The notes under the pieces: generated by a model
Told to the model about the DNA's origin: nothing
Databases searched by the model: none
What the model saw: only the letters and a program-made list of their open reading frames with translations
Assembly: GCF_000821085.1 (NCBI RefSeq)
Contig: NZ_CCXR01000001.1
Location: forward strand, 62,001-126,000
Direction of reading: 5' to 3'
Length of the DNA stretch: 64,000 nucleotides
Source: Bacillus sp. B-jedd
GTDB taxonomy: Bacteria > Bacillota > Bacilli > Bacillales > Cytobacillaceae
Translations under genes and position numbers: made by a program
Shown here: one piece after another, positions 45,530 to 54,406 of the stretch
Numbering within the stretch: position 1 is the stretch's first letter
Layout of the letters: each line of letters starts with the position of its first letter

Positions 45530-46105
45530 ATGATTATTGATACTGATACATTTCCCGTACTTGAGACTAAAAGATTAATTTTAAGAAAGGTTACAAAAGA
45601 TGATGCAAATAGCATTTTGAAGTATCTGTCTAATGAGGAAGTAATGAAATATTATGGATTAGAGCCTTTCAAGTCAATAAATGATGCCTTGGATGAGATT
45701 GCCTGGTATCAATCATTGCAAAACAACAAAACAGGCATTAGGTGGGGAATTACTTTAAAGGAGCAAGGAGATGTGATTGGCAGCTGCGGTTTTCATAACA
45801 TCGTTTCTCATCATTTCCGTACGGAAATTGGCTTTGAATTGAGTGAAGATCAGTGGGGCAGAGGCATTGCTGCAGAGGCGGTTGGAGCTATTATAAGCTA
45901 CGGATTCCAACAAATGAATTTCCAGCGGATCGAGGCATTAATAGAGCCGCCTAATCTATCTTCACAAAAGTTAGTAGAAAAGTTGGGTTTTATCAGGGAA
46001 GGATTATTAAGGAATTATGAATTTACACGTGGTAAATTTGATGATTTATTTATGTATTCTTTGCTGAAGCAAGACTTTGATACTGTGAGATTTCAACAAA
46101 ATTAA
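45530..46105 (+). CDS. GNAT acetyltransferase, RimJ/RimL type
   Basis: 191 residues. It begins with the RimJ-like LETKRLILRKVTKDDANSIL and has the acetyl-CoA loop EDQWGRGIAAEAVGAIISYGF (Q/R-x-x-G-x-G/A) and NLSSQKLVEKLGF. Likely acetylates a protein N-terminus or small amine; the substrate is not predictable. RBS gaggag. Monocistronic, with a terminator-like hairpin after it. Confidence 0.9.
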   Translation: MIIDTDTFPVLETKRLILRKVTKDDANSILKYLSNEEVMKYYGLEPFKSINDALDEIAWYQSLQNNKTGIRWGITLKEQGDVIGSCGFHNIVSHHFRTEIGFELSEDQWGRGIAAEAVGAIISYGFQQMNFQRIEALIEPPNLSSQKLVEKLGFIREGLLRNYEFTRGKFDDLFMYSLLKQDFDTVRFQQN

Positions 46106-46260
46106 TGTGGTAATTTTTAATAATTAAATTCTTTGATATTGGCAAAAGGGAAGGGGGTAATTTTTGCTACGGATTTTCAGTGGTTGTTTTTGTTAATATA
46201 TGTTTGTTTTTGGCGTAAGATAAGGATTTTTGCGCATTTACACTGTTGTTATAAAAATAA

Positions 46261-46306
46261 GAGGTCTTTCTTCCTATGGATAAATAGGAGGAAATGACCT
46301 TTTTTA
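46261..46306 (+). terminator. terminator after the acetyltransferase
   Basis: aggtctttcttcctat pairs with ataggaggaaatgacct (few mismatches), then TTTTTT. Confidence 0.75.
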
Positions 46307-46366
46307 ATTTTCTGAATATTGTACTATCAAAATGATATGCCATTTTAATACTTTAGGAGGAGTTGT

Positions 46367-47764
46367 ATGAAGAAGAAGCCATTATTAACAGCAGCTATTG
46401 CTGCGGGGTTAGCATTCAGTTCTCTGGGAGCGTCTATCGTTTTTGCAAAACCAGTGGAGTCCCAGAAAGTACAGTCATTCCATGTATTTGACAAAAAGGT
46501 GCTCAATAACATCAATGTCGAAAACATTTACAACAACATCGAATATCTCTCCCGGACTCCGAGGGTAGCCGGAACGGAAGCGGAACAAAAAGCGATTAAG
46601 TATGTGAAGGAACAATTTGAATCATACGGGTATAAAACAGAGCTTCAGGAATTTGAATTTTATGGCTATAAAGCGCCTGATAAAGTTGAATTAACAGTTA
46701 ACGGCTTTTCAGGTGACCTTTCTCCTTTGTCATTTACATACGGAATGGATGGCAATGTCACTGCGGAATTAGTGTTCGCTGGTTTGGGACGAGTCCAGGA
46801 TTTGGCCGATAAAGATTTGACTGGCAAAATCGCATTAGTACAGCGCGGTGAGATTTCTTTTGCGGACAAAGTCCTTAACGCCGCGGCCAAGGGGGCTTCA
46901 GGCGTTATAATCTTTAACAATCAATCTGGAGTGATTAATGGAACACTTGGCGCTCCAAATGACAACTATGTCCCTGTTGTGTCCATAACGCAGGAGGCGG
47001 GCCAGAAGCTCGTCGAAGCGCTGAAGAACGGTTCCCAAACAGCCACTATCAAAATTGAAGGCGCCGAGGGAGGCATGCGGACTTCCCATAACGTCATTGC
47101 CACAAAGGCGCCTACCAATAAAAATAAAGGAACAAACAAAATTGTTGCCCTTGGGGCCCACCATGATTCCGTCGATGGAGCTCCGGGTGCGAATGATGAT
47201 GCATCGGGAACAGCGATGACACTTGAACTCGCGCGTGTCCTGAAGGATCTTCCTACTGAAACTGAATTGAGATTTATTACATTTGGGGCCGAAGAGCTGG
47301 GGCTGATTGGGTCTCGCTATTATGCAAGCAAGTTGTCTGAGGATGAAAAGAACCGTTTTATCGGTTACTTTAACATGGATATGGTTGGAAGCCGCGATGC
47401 GGGTCATTTGGTAATCAATGTTGCTGATGGAAATCCAAATATTGTTTCCGATACAGCCCAGGCATCAAGCGCCCGTATGAATGGCGCCCCAACGCCACTG
47501 GAGACTGGCGGAAGCAGTGACCACGTAGCATTCACTGAGGTTGGGGTAGCTTCAGCATCCTTTATCCACCGCCCACTCGAGCCATGGTACCATACTCCGG
47601 AAGACACTATTGATAAAATCAGCAAGGAAAAGCTTCAAGATGTAGCTGAGATTGTCGGTACAGCGGTATATGACCTTGTCCGCCCGGAAAATCAAGGGCC
47701 GAAAGCGGTAAAGGGCAAGTCGCAAAAGCTGTCTCACTTGTACCATGAGAAGCAAGTTAAGTAA
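46367..47764 (+). CDS. secreted M28-family aminopeptidase (YwaD-like)
   Basis: 465 residues. Signal peptide 1-28 (KKKPLLTAAIAAGLAFSSLG ... VFA). A PA (protease-associated) domain lies around 120-230. The M28 zinc peptidase domain follows with all ligands visible: GAHHDS, GANDDASG, the catalytic EE (GAEELGLIGS), NMDMVGS and SSDHVAF...HTPEDTIDKI. Exported to the wall or medium, it removes N-terminal residues from peptides. RBS ggaggag, its own terminator. Confidence 0.95.
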   Translation: MKKKPLLTAAIAAGLAFSSLGASIVFAKPVESQKVQSFHVFDKKVLNNINVENIYNNIEYLSRTPRVAGTEAEQKAIKYVKEQFESYGYKTELQEFEFYGYKAPDKVELTVNGFSGDLSPLSFTYGMDGNVTAELVFAGLGRVQDLADKDLTGKIALVQRGEISFADKVLNAAAKGASGVIIFNNQSGVINGTLGAPNDNYVPVVSITQEAGQKLVEALKNGSQTATIKIEGAEGGMRTSHNVIATKAPTNKNKGTNKIVALGAHHDSVDGAPGANDDASGTAMTLELARVLKDLPTETELRFITFGAEELGLIGSRYYASKLSEDEKNRFIGYFNMDMVGSRDAGHLVINVADGNPNIVSDTAQASSARMNGAPTPLETGGSSDHVAFTEVGVASASFIHRPLEPWYHTPEDTIDKISKEKLQDVAEIVGTAVYDLVRPENQGPKAVKGKSQKLSHLYHEKQVK

Positions 47765-47786
47765 CGAAATGCCCAAATAAATAGAA

Positions 47787-47819
47787 ATGACGTGTGGATT
47801 TCTCACACGTCATTTTTTA
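47787..47819 (+). terminator. terminator of the M28 gene
   Basis: atgacgtgtg and cacacgtcat form a perfect 10-bp stem followed by TTTTTT. Confidence 0.92.
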
Positions 47820-47852
47820 TTTCAATAAGAGAACTCTTCTGTCAGGCTTCCA

Positions 47853-48077
47853 TTACAAGTACTCACTCTGATTTTGAGGGCTTTTTAAAAGTGACTTTTC
47901 AAGCTCAAGCCGCATTTTTTCCGTTTCAATGAGATAGTTTTCGTGTTTGAGTTTTTCAAGTTCAAGTTGGTCTTTCACCATATTGGCTTTTACTTTTGAC
48001 TGCTTTTGTAAATGGTCTGTAATTATCGCAATAATTGGGATTCCGAAAATCAAAATAACAGCAATCGTTCCGGTCAT
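47853..48077 (-). CDS. small membrane-anchored coiled-coil protein
   Basis: 74 residues. One N-terminal membrane helix (IAVILIFGIPIIAIIT), then a charged coiled coil (KDQLELEKLKHENYLIETEK). RBS tggagga sits ahead of the ATG. The shape resembles small Bacillus membrane proteins encoded near stress genes. Function unknown. Confidence 0.8.
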   Translation of the reverse strand: MTGTIAVILIFGIPIIAIITDHLQKQSKVKANMVKDQLELEKLKHENYLIETEKMRLELEKSLLKSPQNQSEYL

Positions 48078-48383
48078 AATTGATCCTCCATTTAGTGGGA
48101 TTTATATACTTCTAAGACAAATAATAACAAACATTTTGAGAAACTGATATGATTTCATGGTGAATTTTCAGACAAAACGCTTTTGATGCTAGATGTAGGG
48201 GTAGCGTTGTAGCCATAGCGAATAACGAGGACTTTAAAAACATTTTGCCAGCCAAGCACTTAATAGTCGACTGTATTGAACAAATTATAGCAACCTTGCC
48301 ACAAGGTTACATATGTAGTAGATTTAGGATGAATAAAGGCTGTTTGATTAGTACGCCTTAGATGTTTGAAGGAGGGGATTCCA

Positions 48384-48455
48384 ATGAAACCAATTAATTT
48401 CATGAGTATGTCACGAATTACGCCGGTTCGATCCCCTCAAACAAAAGTCTATTAG
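48384..48455 (+). CDS. possible 23-residue peptide
   Basis: ATG frame MKPINFMSMSRITPVRSPQT then KVY, with a strong RBS aaggaggg 7 bp upstream. Too short for family assignment; supported only by the RBS. Confidence 0.35.
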   Translation: MKPINFMSMSRITPVRSPQTKVY

Positions 48456-48547
48456 TATCGGTTAATAAACAGCTAGCTGAGGCCTTCGTGATAATGCGGA
48501 GGTCTTTCTTTTTGGCGAAAATGGACATGTGTGGCGAAAAGGCTCGG

Positions 48548-48594
48548 TCTAAACGCCCGTAGCATGAGAAAATCATCGCTGCGGTCGAATAGAT
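48548..48594. repeat. dispersed copy of the 51-bp repeat
   Basis: tctaaacgcccgtagca and ctgcggtcgaataga match the tandem units at 1991-2111, with the same hairpin-forming arms. Confidence 0.75.
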
Positions 48595-48628
48595 CATCAT
48601 ACTAACAGAATCCAGGAGGAGAACGAAT

Positions 48629-49210
48629 TTGGAAATTAGACCATATAGAATAGAAGATGAAACAGGATGGGTACGCTGCAGGGTACTGTCGTTTTTGGAT
48701 ACTGCTTATTTTGACAATGTCCTGAGGGAAAAAGAAAGATATGAAAATCCAGCGATTGAACTTGTCGCGATCGAAGACGGGCTTGTTGTCGGGCTGCTTG
48801 ATGTTGAATATGAATCGGAGGAACGAACGGTTTGTTCAAGAGGAACAGGGCTTGGAGGGATGATCTGGCATATCGCAATCCATCCGGATTTCAGAAGAAG
48901 AGGGATAGGCACCATGCTGCTGAAAGAGGCTGAAAGGGTTGCAAGAGTGAAAGGATTGAACCGGCTAGAAGCGTGGACAAGGGATGATGGTTGGGTCATT
49001 GACTGGTACGTAAAGAATGGTTTTAAAAAAGTGGATTCGTATCTACAGGTTTATGTGGAAGGAAAGGAATTGGCTGGAGCAGTTAAAAGCAAAATTCCCG
49101 GCATGCATCTTGTTCAGGCGTATGGACACTATGTAGGGAAAGAGAAAGAGTCCATAAACAATCAATTCATCAGGGTTCATGAATGCACTTGTTTTGAAAA
49201 ACAGTTTTAA
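48629..49210 (+). CDS. GNAT family acetyltransferase
   Basis: 193 residues from a TTG with caggagga 10 bp upstream. The acetyl-CoA motif is HPDFRRRGIGTMLLKEAERV, and the fold closes with WYVKNGFKKVDSYLQ. Substrate unknown. The C-terminal ~45 residues go beyond the usual domain. Stands alone. Confidence 0.9.
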   Translation: MEIRPYRIEDETGWVRCRVLSFLDTAYFDNVLREKERYENPAIELVAIEDGLVVGLLDVEYESEERTVCSRGTGLGGMIWHIAIHPDFRRRGIGTMLLKEAERVARVKGLNRLEAWTRDDGWVIDWYVKNGFKKVDSYLQVYVEGKELAGAVKSKIPGMHLVQAYGHYVGKEKESINNQFIRVHECTCFEKQF

Positions 49211-49382
49211 AAATGGCGCATCAGAAGGAATTAAGAATTTTAGGAGTATTTAAGCATACAGAGGGCTTGTATAAGTTTGCGAGACAATTTAATGGCTTAA
49301 ACTAATAAATCGGGGAGTGAGCATTAGTTCATTCCTCTTTATCTTTGTTGACAGGAAGCTCAGGACTGACTTACTATTTAAG

Positions 49383-49400
49383 TAGACCGATTGGTATAAT
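49383..49400 (+). promoter_or_regulatory. extended -10 promoter with LmrA/YxaF-like operator
   Basis: TAGACCGATTGGTATAAT combines a TetR-family half-site palindrome (TAGACC...GGTATA) with an extended -10 (TGGTATAAT). It overlaps the promoter of the tetR gene, suggesting autorepression. Confidence 0.65.
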
Positions 49401-49420
49401 AAAAACAATGAGGTAATAAA

Positions 49421-49987
49421 ATGAATAGAAAAGAAAGTTCTCGGGATAAATTGATCAAAACAGCTTCCCGGCTGTTTCAGTTACAGGGATATCATGGGAC
49501 CGGGTTAAATCAAATTACGAAGGAAAGCGGCGCTCCAAAGGGCTCGCTGTATTATCACTTTCCCGATGGAAAGGAACAGTTGGCGATCGAGTCTGTGAAA
49601 AGAACAGCTGAGTTTGTCGGGGAGCAAATTAAAAAGGGGCTCAGCACTTCTTCCAATGCCTCTGAAGCTATCCAAAATCTGATTTACGAAATCGCTGAGA
49701 GGTTTGAGAAGGAAGGTGGAAAGGGCGGAGTGCCTATTGCTTCTGTGGCTCTTGAAACTTCCCTGATGGGCGGACCGTTAAGAGAAACATGCCAGTCTTC
49801 CTATGAAGGATTCCAAGCCCTCTTTACAGGCAAGTTAATAGAATCAGGCTTTGATGTAGAACGAGCGACTGAATTGGGTGTTGTAATCAATTCCATGATT
49901 GAGGGTGCCTTTCTGTTGTCCTTTACGATGGGGAACAGTGAGCCGTTATATTTAGTAGGGAAACAAATTCCGGCTCTTTTAAAGTAA
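49421..49987 (+). CDS. TetR-family repressor (LmrA/YxaF-like)
   Basis: 188 residues. The N-terminal TetR helix-turn-helix is SRLFQLQGYHGTGLNQITKE / SGAPKGSLYYHFPDGKEQLA. The C-terminal ligand domain fits the LmrA/YxaF branch (GVPIASVALETSLMGGPLRE). In B. subtilis those repressors sense flavonoids and bind TAGACC...GGTCTA boxes; matching boxes are found before this gene and before the next one. It likely represses itself and the two oxidoreductase genes downstream. Confidence 0.9.
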   Translation: MNRKESSRDKLIKTASRLFQLQGYHGTGLNQITKESGAPKGSLYYHFPDGKEQLAIESVKRTAEFVGEQIKKGLSTSSNASEAIQNLIYEIAERFEKEGGKGGVPIASVALETSLMGGPLRETCQSSYEGFQALFTGKLIESGFDVERATELGVVINSMIEGAFLLSFTMGNSEPLYLVGKQIPALLK

Positions 49988-50011
49988 CAGCCGGGAGATT
50001 TTTAGAATTAT

Positions 50012-50031
50012 TATATAGACTGGTCTAATAG
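50012..50031 (+). promoter_or_regulatory. LmrA/YxaF-like operator before the NmrA-type gene
   Basis: TATAGACTGGTCTAATA is a near-perfect palindrome (TAGAC-N-GTCTA) just upstream of the RBS ggagtgagg. It matches the box in front of the tetR gene. Confidence 0.75.
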
Positions 50032-50042
50032 GAGTGAGGCAA

Positions 50043-50897
50043 ATGAGAATTTTAGTGACGGGGGCCTCCGGCAACGTTGGCAGATATGTGGTGGAGGAAC
50101 TTTTAAAATTGGGCGAGCAGGTCGCAGCAGCGGGAACCGATATCGGAAAGTTGGAGAAACTATTCAATGGAGCAGTTGACCCGGTGCATTTAGATTTTAC
50201 CGATAAACATACCTTTGCTGAAGCGCTGGAAAGGGTGGACAGAGTATTTTTAATGAGGCCGCCGCATCTTGGCCGTCCTGAAGATCTTTACCTTTTTATT
50301 GATGAAATGAAAGAAAGAAATATTAAATTTGTATCCTTCCTATCATTGATGGGGGTGGAATCCAACCCAATTCCGCCTCACCATAAAATTGAGAAATATT
50401 TAGAAGCATCGGGAATCCCCTTTGCACACATTCGGCCGGGGTTTTTTATGCAAAACGTATCAGGTATTCATTCGGTTGAAATTAAAGAAAAAAGTGAAAT
50501 TTTCATACCTGCGGGTCACAGTAAGTCTAGTTTTATCGACGCGGAGGATATCGGGCTTGCTGCGGCAGTCCTGCTTCATAATTCAGAGGCCTATGAAAAT
50601 ACTGCGCATACCATTACCGGGGCTGAATCGTTGGATTATTATCAGGTTGCCGATATTCTGAGCCATGTGCTGAACCGGAAAATCACTTATACAAAACCCG
50701 GGTTTTTACGTTACCGCAGGCATCTCATTAAAAATAGGCGATTGGATAAAGGTTTTGTTAATGTGACCGTTGCCCTGTATTTTATGACGAGAATGGGAAC
50801 TGCCAAGCAGATAACAGATGACTTCTTCAGGCTGACAGGAAAGAGTCCCCGTTCCTTTAAAGACTTTGCAATCGCTAATAAAGATTGTTTTATATAA
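50043..50897 (+). CDS. NAD(P)-binding NmrA-family oxidoreductase
   Basis: 284 residues. Rossmann start MRILVTGASGNVGRYVVEEL with GASGNVG as the dinucleotide-binding loop. The atypical SDR/NmrA pattern (FVSFLSLMGVE, HHKIEKYLEASGIPFAHIRP) is clear. The ATG at 50043 follows ggagtgagg; a GTG at 50034 lies inside the RBS. Likely reduces a quinone or similar electrophile; the partner flavin reductase is next. Regulated by the TetR repressor upstream. Confidence 0.88.
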   Translation: MRILVTGASGNVGRYVVEELLKLGEQVAAAGTDIGKLEKLFNGAVDPVHLDFTDKHTFAEALERVDRVFLMRPPHLGRPEDLYLFIDEMKERNIKFVSFLSLMGVESNPIPPHHKIEKYLEASGIPFAHIRPGFFMQNVSGIHSVEIKEKSEIFIPAGHSKSSFIDAEDIGLAAAVLLHNSEAYENTAHTITGAESLDYYQVADILSHVLNRKITYTKPGFLRYRRHLIKNRRLDKGFVNVTVALYFMTRMGTAKQITDDFFRLTGKSPRSFKDFAIANKDCFI

Positions 50898-50923
50898 CGA
50901 ATTAAGCTGATGGGGGGAGAAAT

Positions 50924-51622
50924 ATGTCACTATTCCATGATTTGGCGCCAATTTTGAAAAAACGGGAATTGCGGTTTTTAGAGAGGGTTGAAGAAAGTAA
51001 GGGAATTTATACATTCGTTTTTGCAAAAGGTGCTGATTTAGCTTGGAAGGCTGGCCAGCACGGAGTTTTTAGCATTTCTCATAAAAAAATTAAAAAACCG
51101 GCAAGACCGTTCAGCATTGCCTCCGCACCTTCAGAAAACACCGTGATAATATCAATGGCTATCGGCGAAAGTCCAAGTGAATTCAAAAAGGCCATGCTTG
51201 AATTGGAACCCGGGATGGTGCTTAAGATGAGGGGGCCTATTGGATCGTTATATTTGAAGGATAACGGCCCTTCGCTTTTGATTGCCGGAGGGATTGGAAT
51301 TACACCATTCAGATCCATGTTAATTGAAGAAAAAGGAAAACAGGGTATGTCGGTGAAACTTCTTTACGTTGACACTAAAGGTGCATTCATCTATAAACAG
51401 GAACTTGACCGGCTTGCAGCTGATTCGGTTATGGAACTGGAGTATATCTCATCAAGGGAAGAACTTTATCCGCATTTGGACCAGTCCGTTTCTACATGGA
51501 GCAATAGCGGCAACTATTATATTGCCGGCCCGAAAGCATTGGCAGACGACGTTTCAAGGCATCTGAAGGCAAATGGAATTGTAAAAGGGAATATTCATAA
51601 AGATATTTTTTGGGGATATTAA
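50924..51622 (+). CDS. FAD/NAD(P)-binding ferredoxin-reductase-like protein
   Basis: 232 residues. Ferredoxin-NADP reductase fold: FAD-binding RPFSIASAP, pyrophosphate loop GPIGSLYL, NAD(P) loop AGGIGITPFRSML, and a C-terminal YYIAGPKALADDV. No iron-sulphur domain. RBS ggggggaga, 26 bp after the NmrA gene, so co-transcribed. Probably passes electrons from NAD(P)H to a small acceptor. Confidence 0.9.
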   Translation: MSLFHDLAPILKKRELRFLERVEESKGIYTFVFAKGADLAWKAGQHGVFSISHKKIKKPARPFSIASAPSENTVIISMAIGESPSEFKKAMLELEPGMVLKMRGPIGSLYLKDNGPSLLIAGGIGITPFRSMLIEEKGKQGMSVKLLYVDTKGAFIYKQELDRLAADSVMELEYISSREELYPHLDQSVSTWSNSGNYYIAGPKALADDVSRHLKANGIVKGNIHKDIFWGY

Positions 51623-51645
51623 ATATCGACATCACTATATAGCAT

Positions 51646-51681
51646 AGCCTTCCGGAAAAAAGATCCTGGAAGGTTGTTTTT
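51646..51681 (+). terminator. terminator of the TetR-controlled operon
   Basis: agccttcc-gg pairs with cc-tggaaggtt, followed by GTTTTTGTT. Confidence 0.75.
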
Positions 51682-51891
51682 GTTACGGTGTAAGCTGCAA
51701 ATAGAAATGATAGGTACAACATTTTCTAAGCAAGGCCATTGATTAATGGCAGGGTTGGATGTATTTTTGAAGCAGTAGAACCGTCCAGGTACGGTATGCT
51801 AGGTATGAAGGATTAATTAAACGATGAAATTAATTTATGGTGAAACGCTTAGCTTCTTTTGGGAATATGCTTTTGAAATGGAGAGTTTAGG

Positions 51892-52569
51892 ATGCGCAGG
51901 ATTCTTGTGGTGGATGATGATCGGAATATTTTGGATTTGGTTGGGATTCATGTGAGCCGGGCCGGATATCAGGTGTTAAAGGCGGAGAATGGGTTTCGGG
52001 CGCTGGAGATTCTTGAGTCGGTGCTGCCGGATTTGGCGATTGTGGATGTGATGATGCCGGGGATGGACGGTTTTGAGCTGACGCGGAAAATCCGCGAGGA
52101 GCTGGATTTGCCGGTTCTATTGCTGACGGCGAAGGGTGAGCTCGAGGATAAGGAACAGGGCTTTCGGGCAGGATCGGATGATTATTTGGTGAAGCCGTTT
52201 GAACCGAAGGAATTGCTGTTCCGGATAGCGGCAATCTTAAGGCGCTATGATAAGCCGGCGGATTCCATTTTGCAGGTAGGGTCGCTGACGATTAATTTGA
52301 AAAGCTTTGAAGTGACTGCCGGCAAAAGCACCCTGCTCATGCCTTTGAAGGAGTTTGAGCTGTTAACTTTATTGGCCTCGAAGCCGAACCAGGTTTTTCA
52401 GCGTTCAGCGATTATGGAGAAAATTTGGGGCTATGACTACGAAGGCGATGAACAGACGCTGAATACGCATATTAAACGGATTCGCGAACGGCTTGCCAAA
52501 ATTGCGGATGATGTGGAAATCGTGACAGTCCGCGGAGTCGGCTACAAACTAGAGGTGCGTTCGATATGA
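51892..52569 (+). CDS. OmpR-family response regulator, HssR-like
   Basis: 225 residues. Receiver domain with Asp9-Asp10, phosphoacceptor Asp52 (IVDVMMPGMDGFE), LLLTAKG and VKPFEP. The winged-helix output domain contains EKIWGYDYEGDEQTLNTHIK, very close to staphylococcal HssR (haem sensor system). Overlaps the kinase gene by 4 bp. Likely activates the nearby membrane-protein and MMPL exporter genes. Confidence 0.9.
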   Translation: MRRILVVDDDRNILDLVGIHVSRAGYQVLKAENGFRALEILESVLPDLAIVDVMMPGMDGFELTRKIREELDLPVLLLTAKGELEDKEQGFRAGSDDYLVKPFEPKELLFRIAAILRRYDKPADSILQVGSLTINLKSFEVTAGKSTLLMPLKEFELLTLLASKPNQVFQRSAIMEKIWGYDYEGDEQTLNTHIKRIRERLAKIADDVEIVTVRGVGYKLEVRSI

Positions 52570-53939
52570 AGTCCTTATACGGAAAGTTTCTCCTCATGAC
52601 GACAATGATTATGGTGTTCAGCACAATTGCCGGTTTTCTTGTTACAAATACATATTACCACCGGGTCATTAAAGAACGGAATGATGCAAAAAACGTTCAG
52701 ATTGCGGAGACCATTGTCAGGCATATTGAAGATTCACCGGATATGGATTTGAGCAATTATCTTGAGACAATCGGGGATATTGGCTATCAATTGTATGTTG
52801 CCGATGAAGCTGGCAAGGACTATTTTTATGGGGGCGAATACCGGGCGAAAAACCTTGATCCTTCAGCGGTCAAAAAAGTCCTTGGAGGGGAAGTATACCA
52901 CGGCATGCGGGAATTTCCGCGCGAAACTTTCATGACTGGCTTTTTTGCCAATGAGATGACGAACACCATCGGGGTACCGTTCAAGTATAATGACAGGCAA
53001 TATGCCATGTTTATGCGCCCCGATATCAAGCTATTATTCAGCGAAGTCCATACCATCATGGCGGGCATGATCGTTGTAGTTGCCATCCTCAGCCTTTTGG
53101 CGATGCTGTTTGTGGCAAAAATGCTGATCATCCCGATTACGCAATTGACCGAGGCGACGAAAAGAATCGCCAATGAGAAATATGATACCCAGCTGAAGAT
53201 TGACCGCAGGGATGAAATTGGCCAGCTGGCGGCGAGCTTCAACAAGATGGCCGGACAGCTGCAGGAAAATGATCATATTCGGAAGGAATTTATCAGTAAT
53301 GTTTCGCATGATTTCCAGTCACCGCTGCTGAATATAAAGGGCTATGCAGGCCTGCTTAAATCTCCGGATGTTCCGGCGGAAGAACGCGCAGAGTATGCCG
53401 GGATTATTGAATCGGAGACGAATCGCTTATCCAACCTGACCCGCCAGCTGCTGTTACTGACCTCCCTCGATCAGTCGTCGAGGATGGTGGAGTTCAAAGA
53501 GTACCGGCTTGATGAACAGATGAAAGCCTGTGTCAATAAATACCGCTGGTGGCTTGAGGAAAGTAGTATCAATGTTTCGATGATTCTTGAACCTGTTGTT
53601 TACAAAGGCGATGAGTCGCTGCTTGAGAATGTATGGGATAATTTATTGTCAAATGCCATTAAATATAACCAGCCTGAAGGGGAAATCACCATCGAACTCA
53701 GCCAGAAGGATGAGGCAGTTCAGATCATGATTCAGGACAACGGGATCGGGATGAGCGAATCCGAGCTTAAACAAATATTCGAGCGTTTCTATCGGGCTGA
53801 TGCATCAAGGACGAAAGAAGGGACAGGACTTGGCCTTTCAATCGTGAAGCAAATCATCGAACTCCATAAAGGGAAAATAATTGTTGACAGCAGTCCGGGC
53901 GAAGGGACAACCTTTACAATCAACCTTCCGAAAATGTAA
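52566..53939 (+). CDS. HssS-like sensor histidine kinase
   Basis: 457 residues. Two membrane helices (about 10-28 and 163-186) flank an extracellular sensor loop. HAMP domain (about 187-238), then the HisKA domain with phosphoacceptor His248 (SNVSHDFQSP), and the HATPase with DNGIGMSE and GTGLGLSIVKQI. Overlap with the regulator gene shows a two-component pair. The loop length and neighbouring regulator fit HssS, a haem or membrane-damage sensor. Confidence 0.9.
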   Translation: MKSLYGKFLLMTTMIMVFSTIAGFLVTNTYYHRVIKERNDAKNVQIAETIVRHIEDSPDMDLSNYLETIGDIGYQLYVADEAGKDYFYGGEYRAKNLDPSAVKKVLGGEVYHGMREFPRETFMTGFFANEMTNTIGVPFKYNDRQYAMFMRPDIKLLFSEVHTIMAGMIVVVAILSLLAMLFVAKMLIIPITQLTEATKRIANEKYDTQLKIDRRDEIGQLAASFNKMAGQLQENDHIRKEFISNVSHDFQSPLLNIKGYAGLLKSPDVPAEERAEYAGIIESETNRLSNLTRQLLLLTSLDQSSRMVEFKEYRLDEQMKACVNKYRWWLEESSINVSMILEPVVYKGDESLLENVWDNLLSNAIKYNQPEGEITIELSQKDEAVQIMIQDNGIGMSESELKQIFERFYRADASRTKEGTGLGLSIVKQIIELHKGKIIVDSSPGEGTTFTINLPKM

Positions 53940-54012
53940 TTTCAAGTTCATATAGAGTTCATATTGACAGATTAAGATAATCTCCATAGAGACGAAATCT
54001 ATGGAGGTTGAC

Positions 54013-54402
54013 ATGATGGAAGCAAAATGGAGTTTACGATTAATCAGGCTCGCGGCTATATTCGGCCTTGCCGGAGCAATATTAGGATCACATATGGCAG
54101 GATCGGGGAGCTATCAGTTCCGTCCAATCCACGCCCATACTCTCGTTGTTGGCTGGTTGTCTGTTTTTGCATGGGGGATTTTCTACCGTGTCTTTAAAAT
54201 CAAATCTTCGAAATTAGTTTCGATTCATGGCTGGACGACAGTCATAGGTTCCATTGGCTTGACGGTTGGCATGTGGTTGAATGCGACGATGGATAATGCG
54301 TTCGCACTCATTTTTTACATTGCCGGCGGTTCAATTTTGCTGATAAGCTTTGGAATCTTTATTGTCACTACATTCATGATCGATACGAAAGAAGGAAACT
54401 GA
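54013..54402 (+). CDS. four-helix membrane protein with HxH motif
   Basis: 129 residues from the ATG at 54013 (tggagg precedes; an in-frame ATG at 54001 lies within the RBS). Four hydrophobic segments. The second begins RPIHAHTLVVGW, which resembles the haem-ligand helix of haem-copper/NO reductase subunit I (RPLHxN...). I infer a possible haem-binding membrane protein. It sits between the HssRS-like sensor and an exporter, 4 bp from the latter. Confidence 0.75.
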   Translation: MMEAKWSLRLIRLAAIFGLAGAILGSHMAGSGSYQFRPIHAHTLVVGWLSVFAWGIFYRVFKIKSSKLVSIHGWTTVIGSIGLTVGMWLNATMDNAFALIFYIAGGSILLISFGIFIVTTFMIDTKEGN

Positions 54403-54406
54403 CACG

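Noticed and set aside
48184..48360. Open frame without start (…SVVAIANNEDFKNILPAKHL…)
   Set aside because: No start codon or RBS, no known family; may be chance or a worn fragment.
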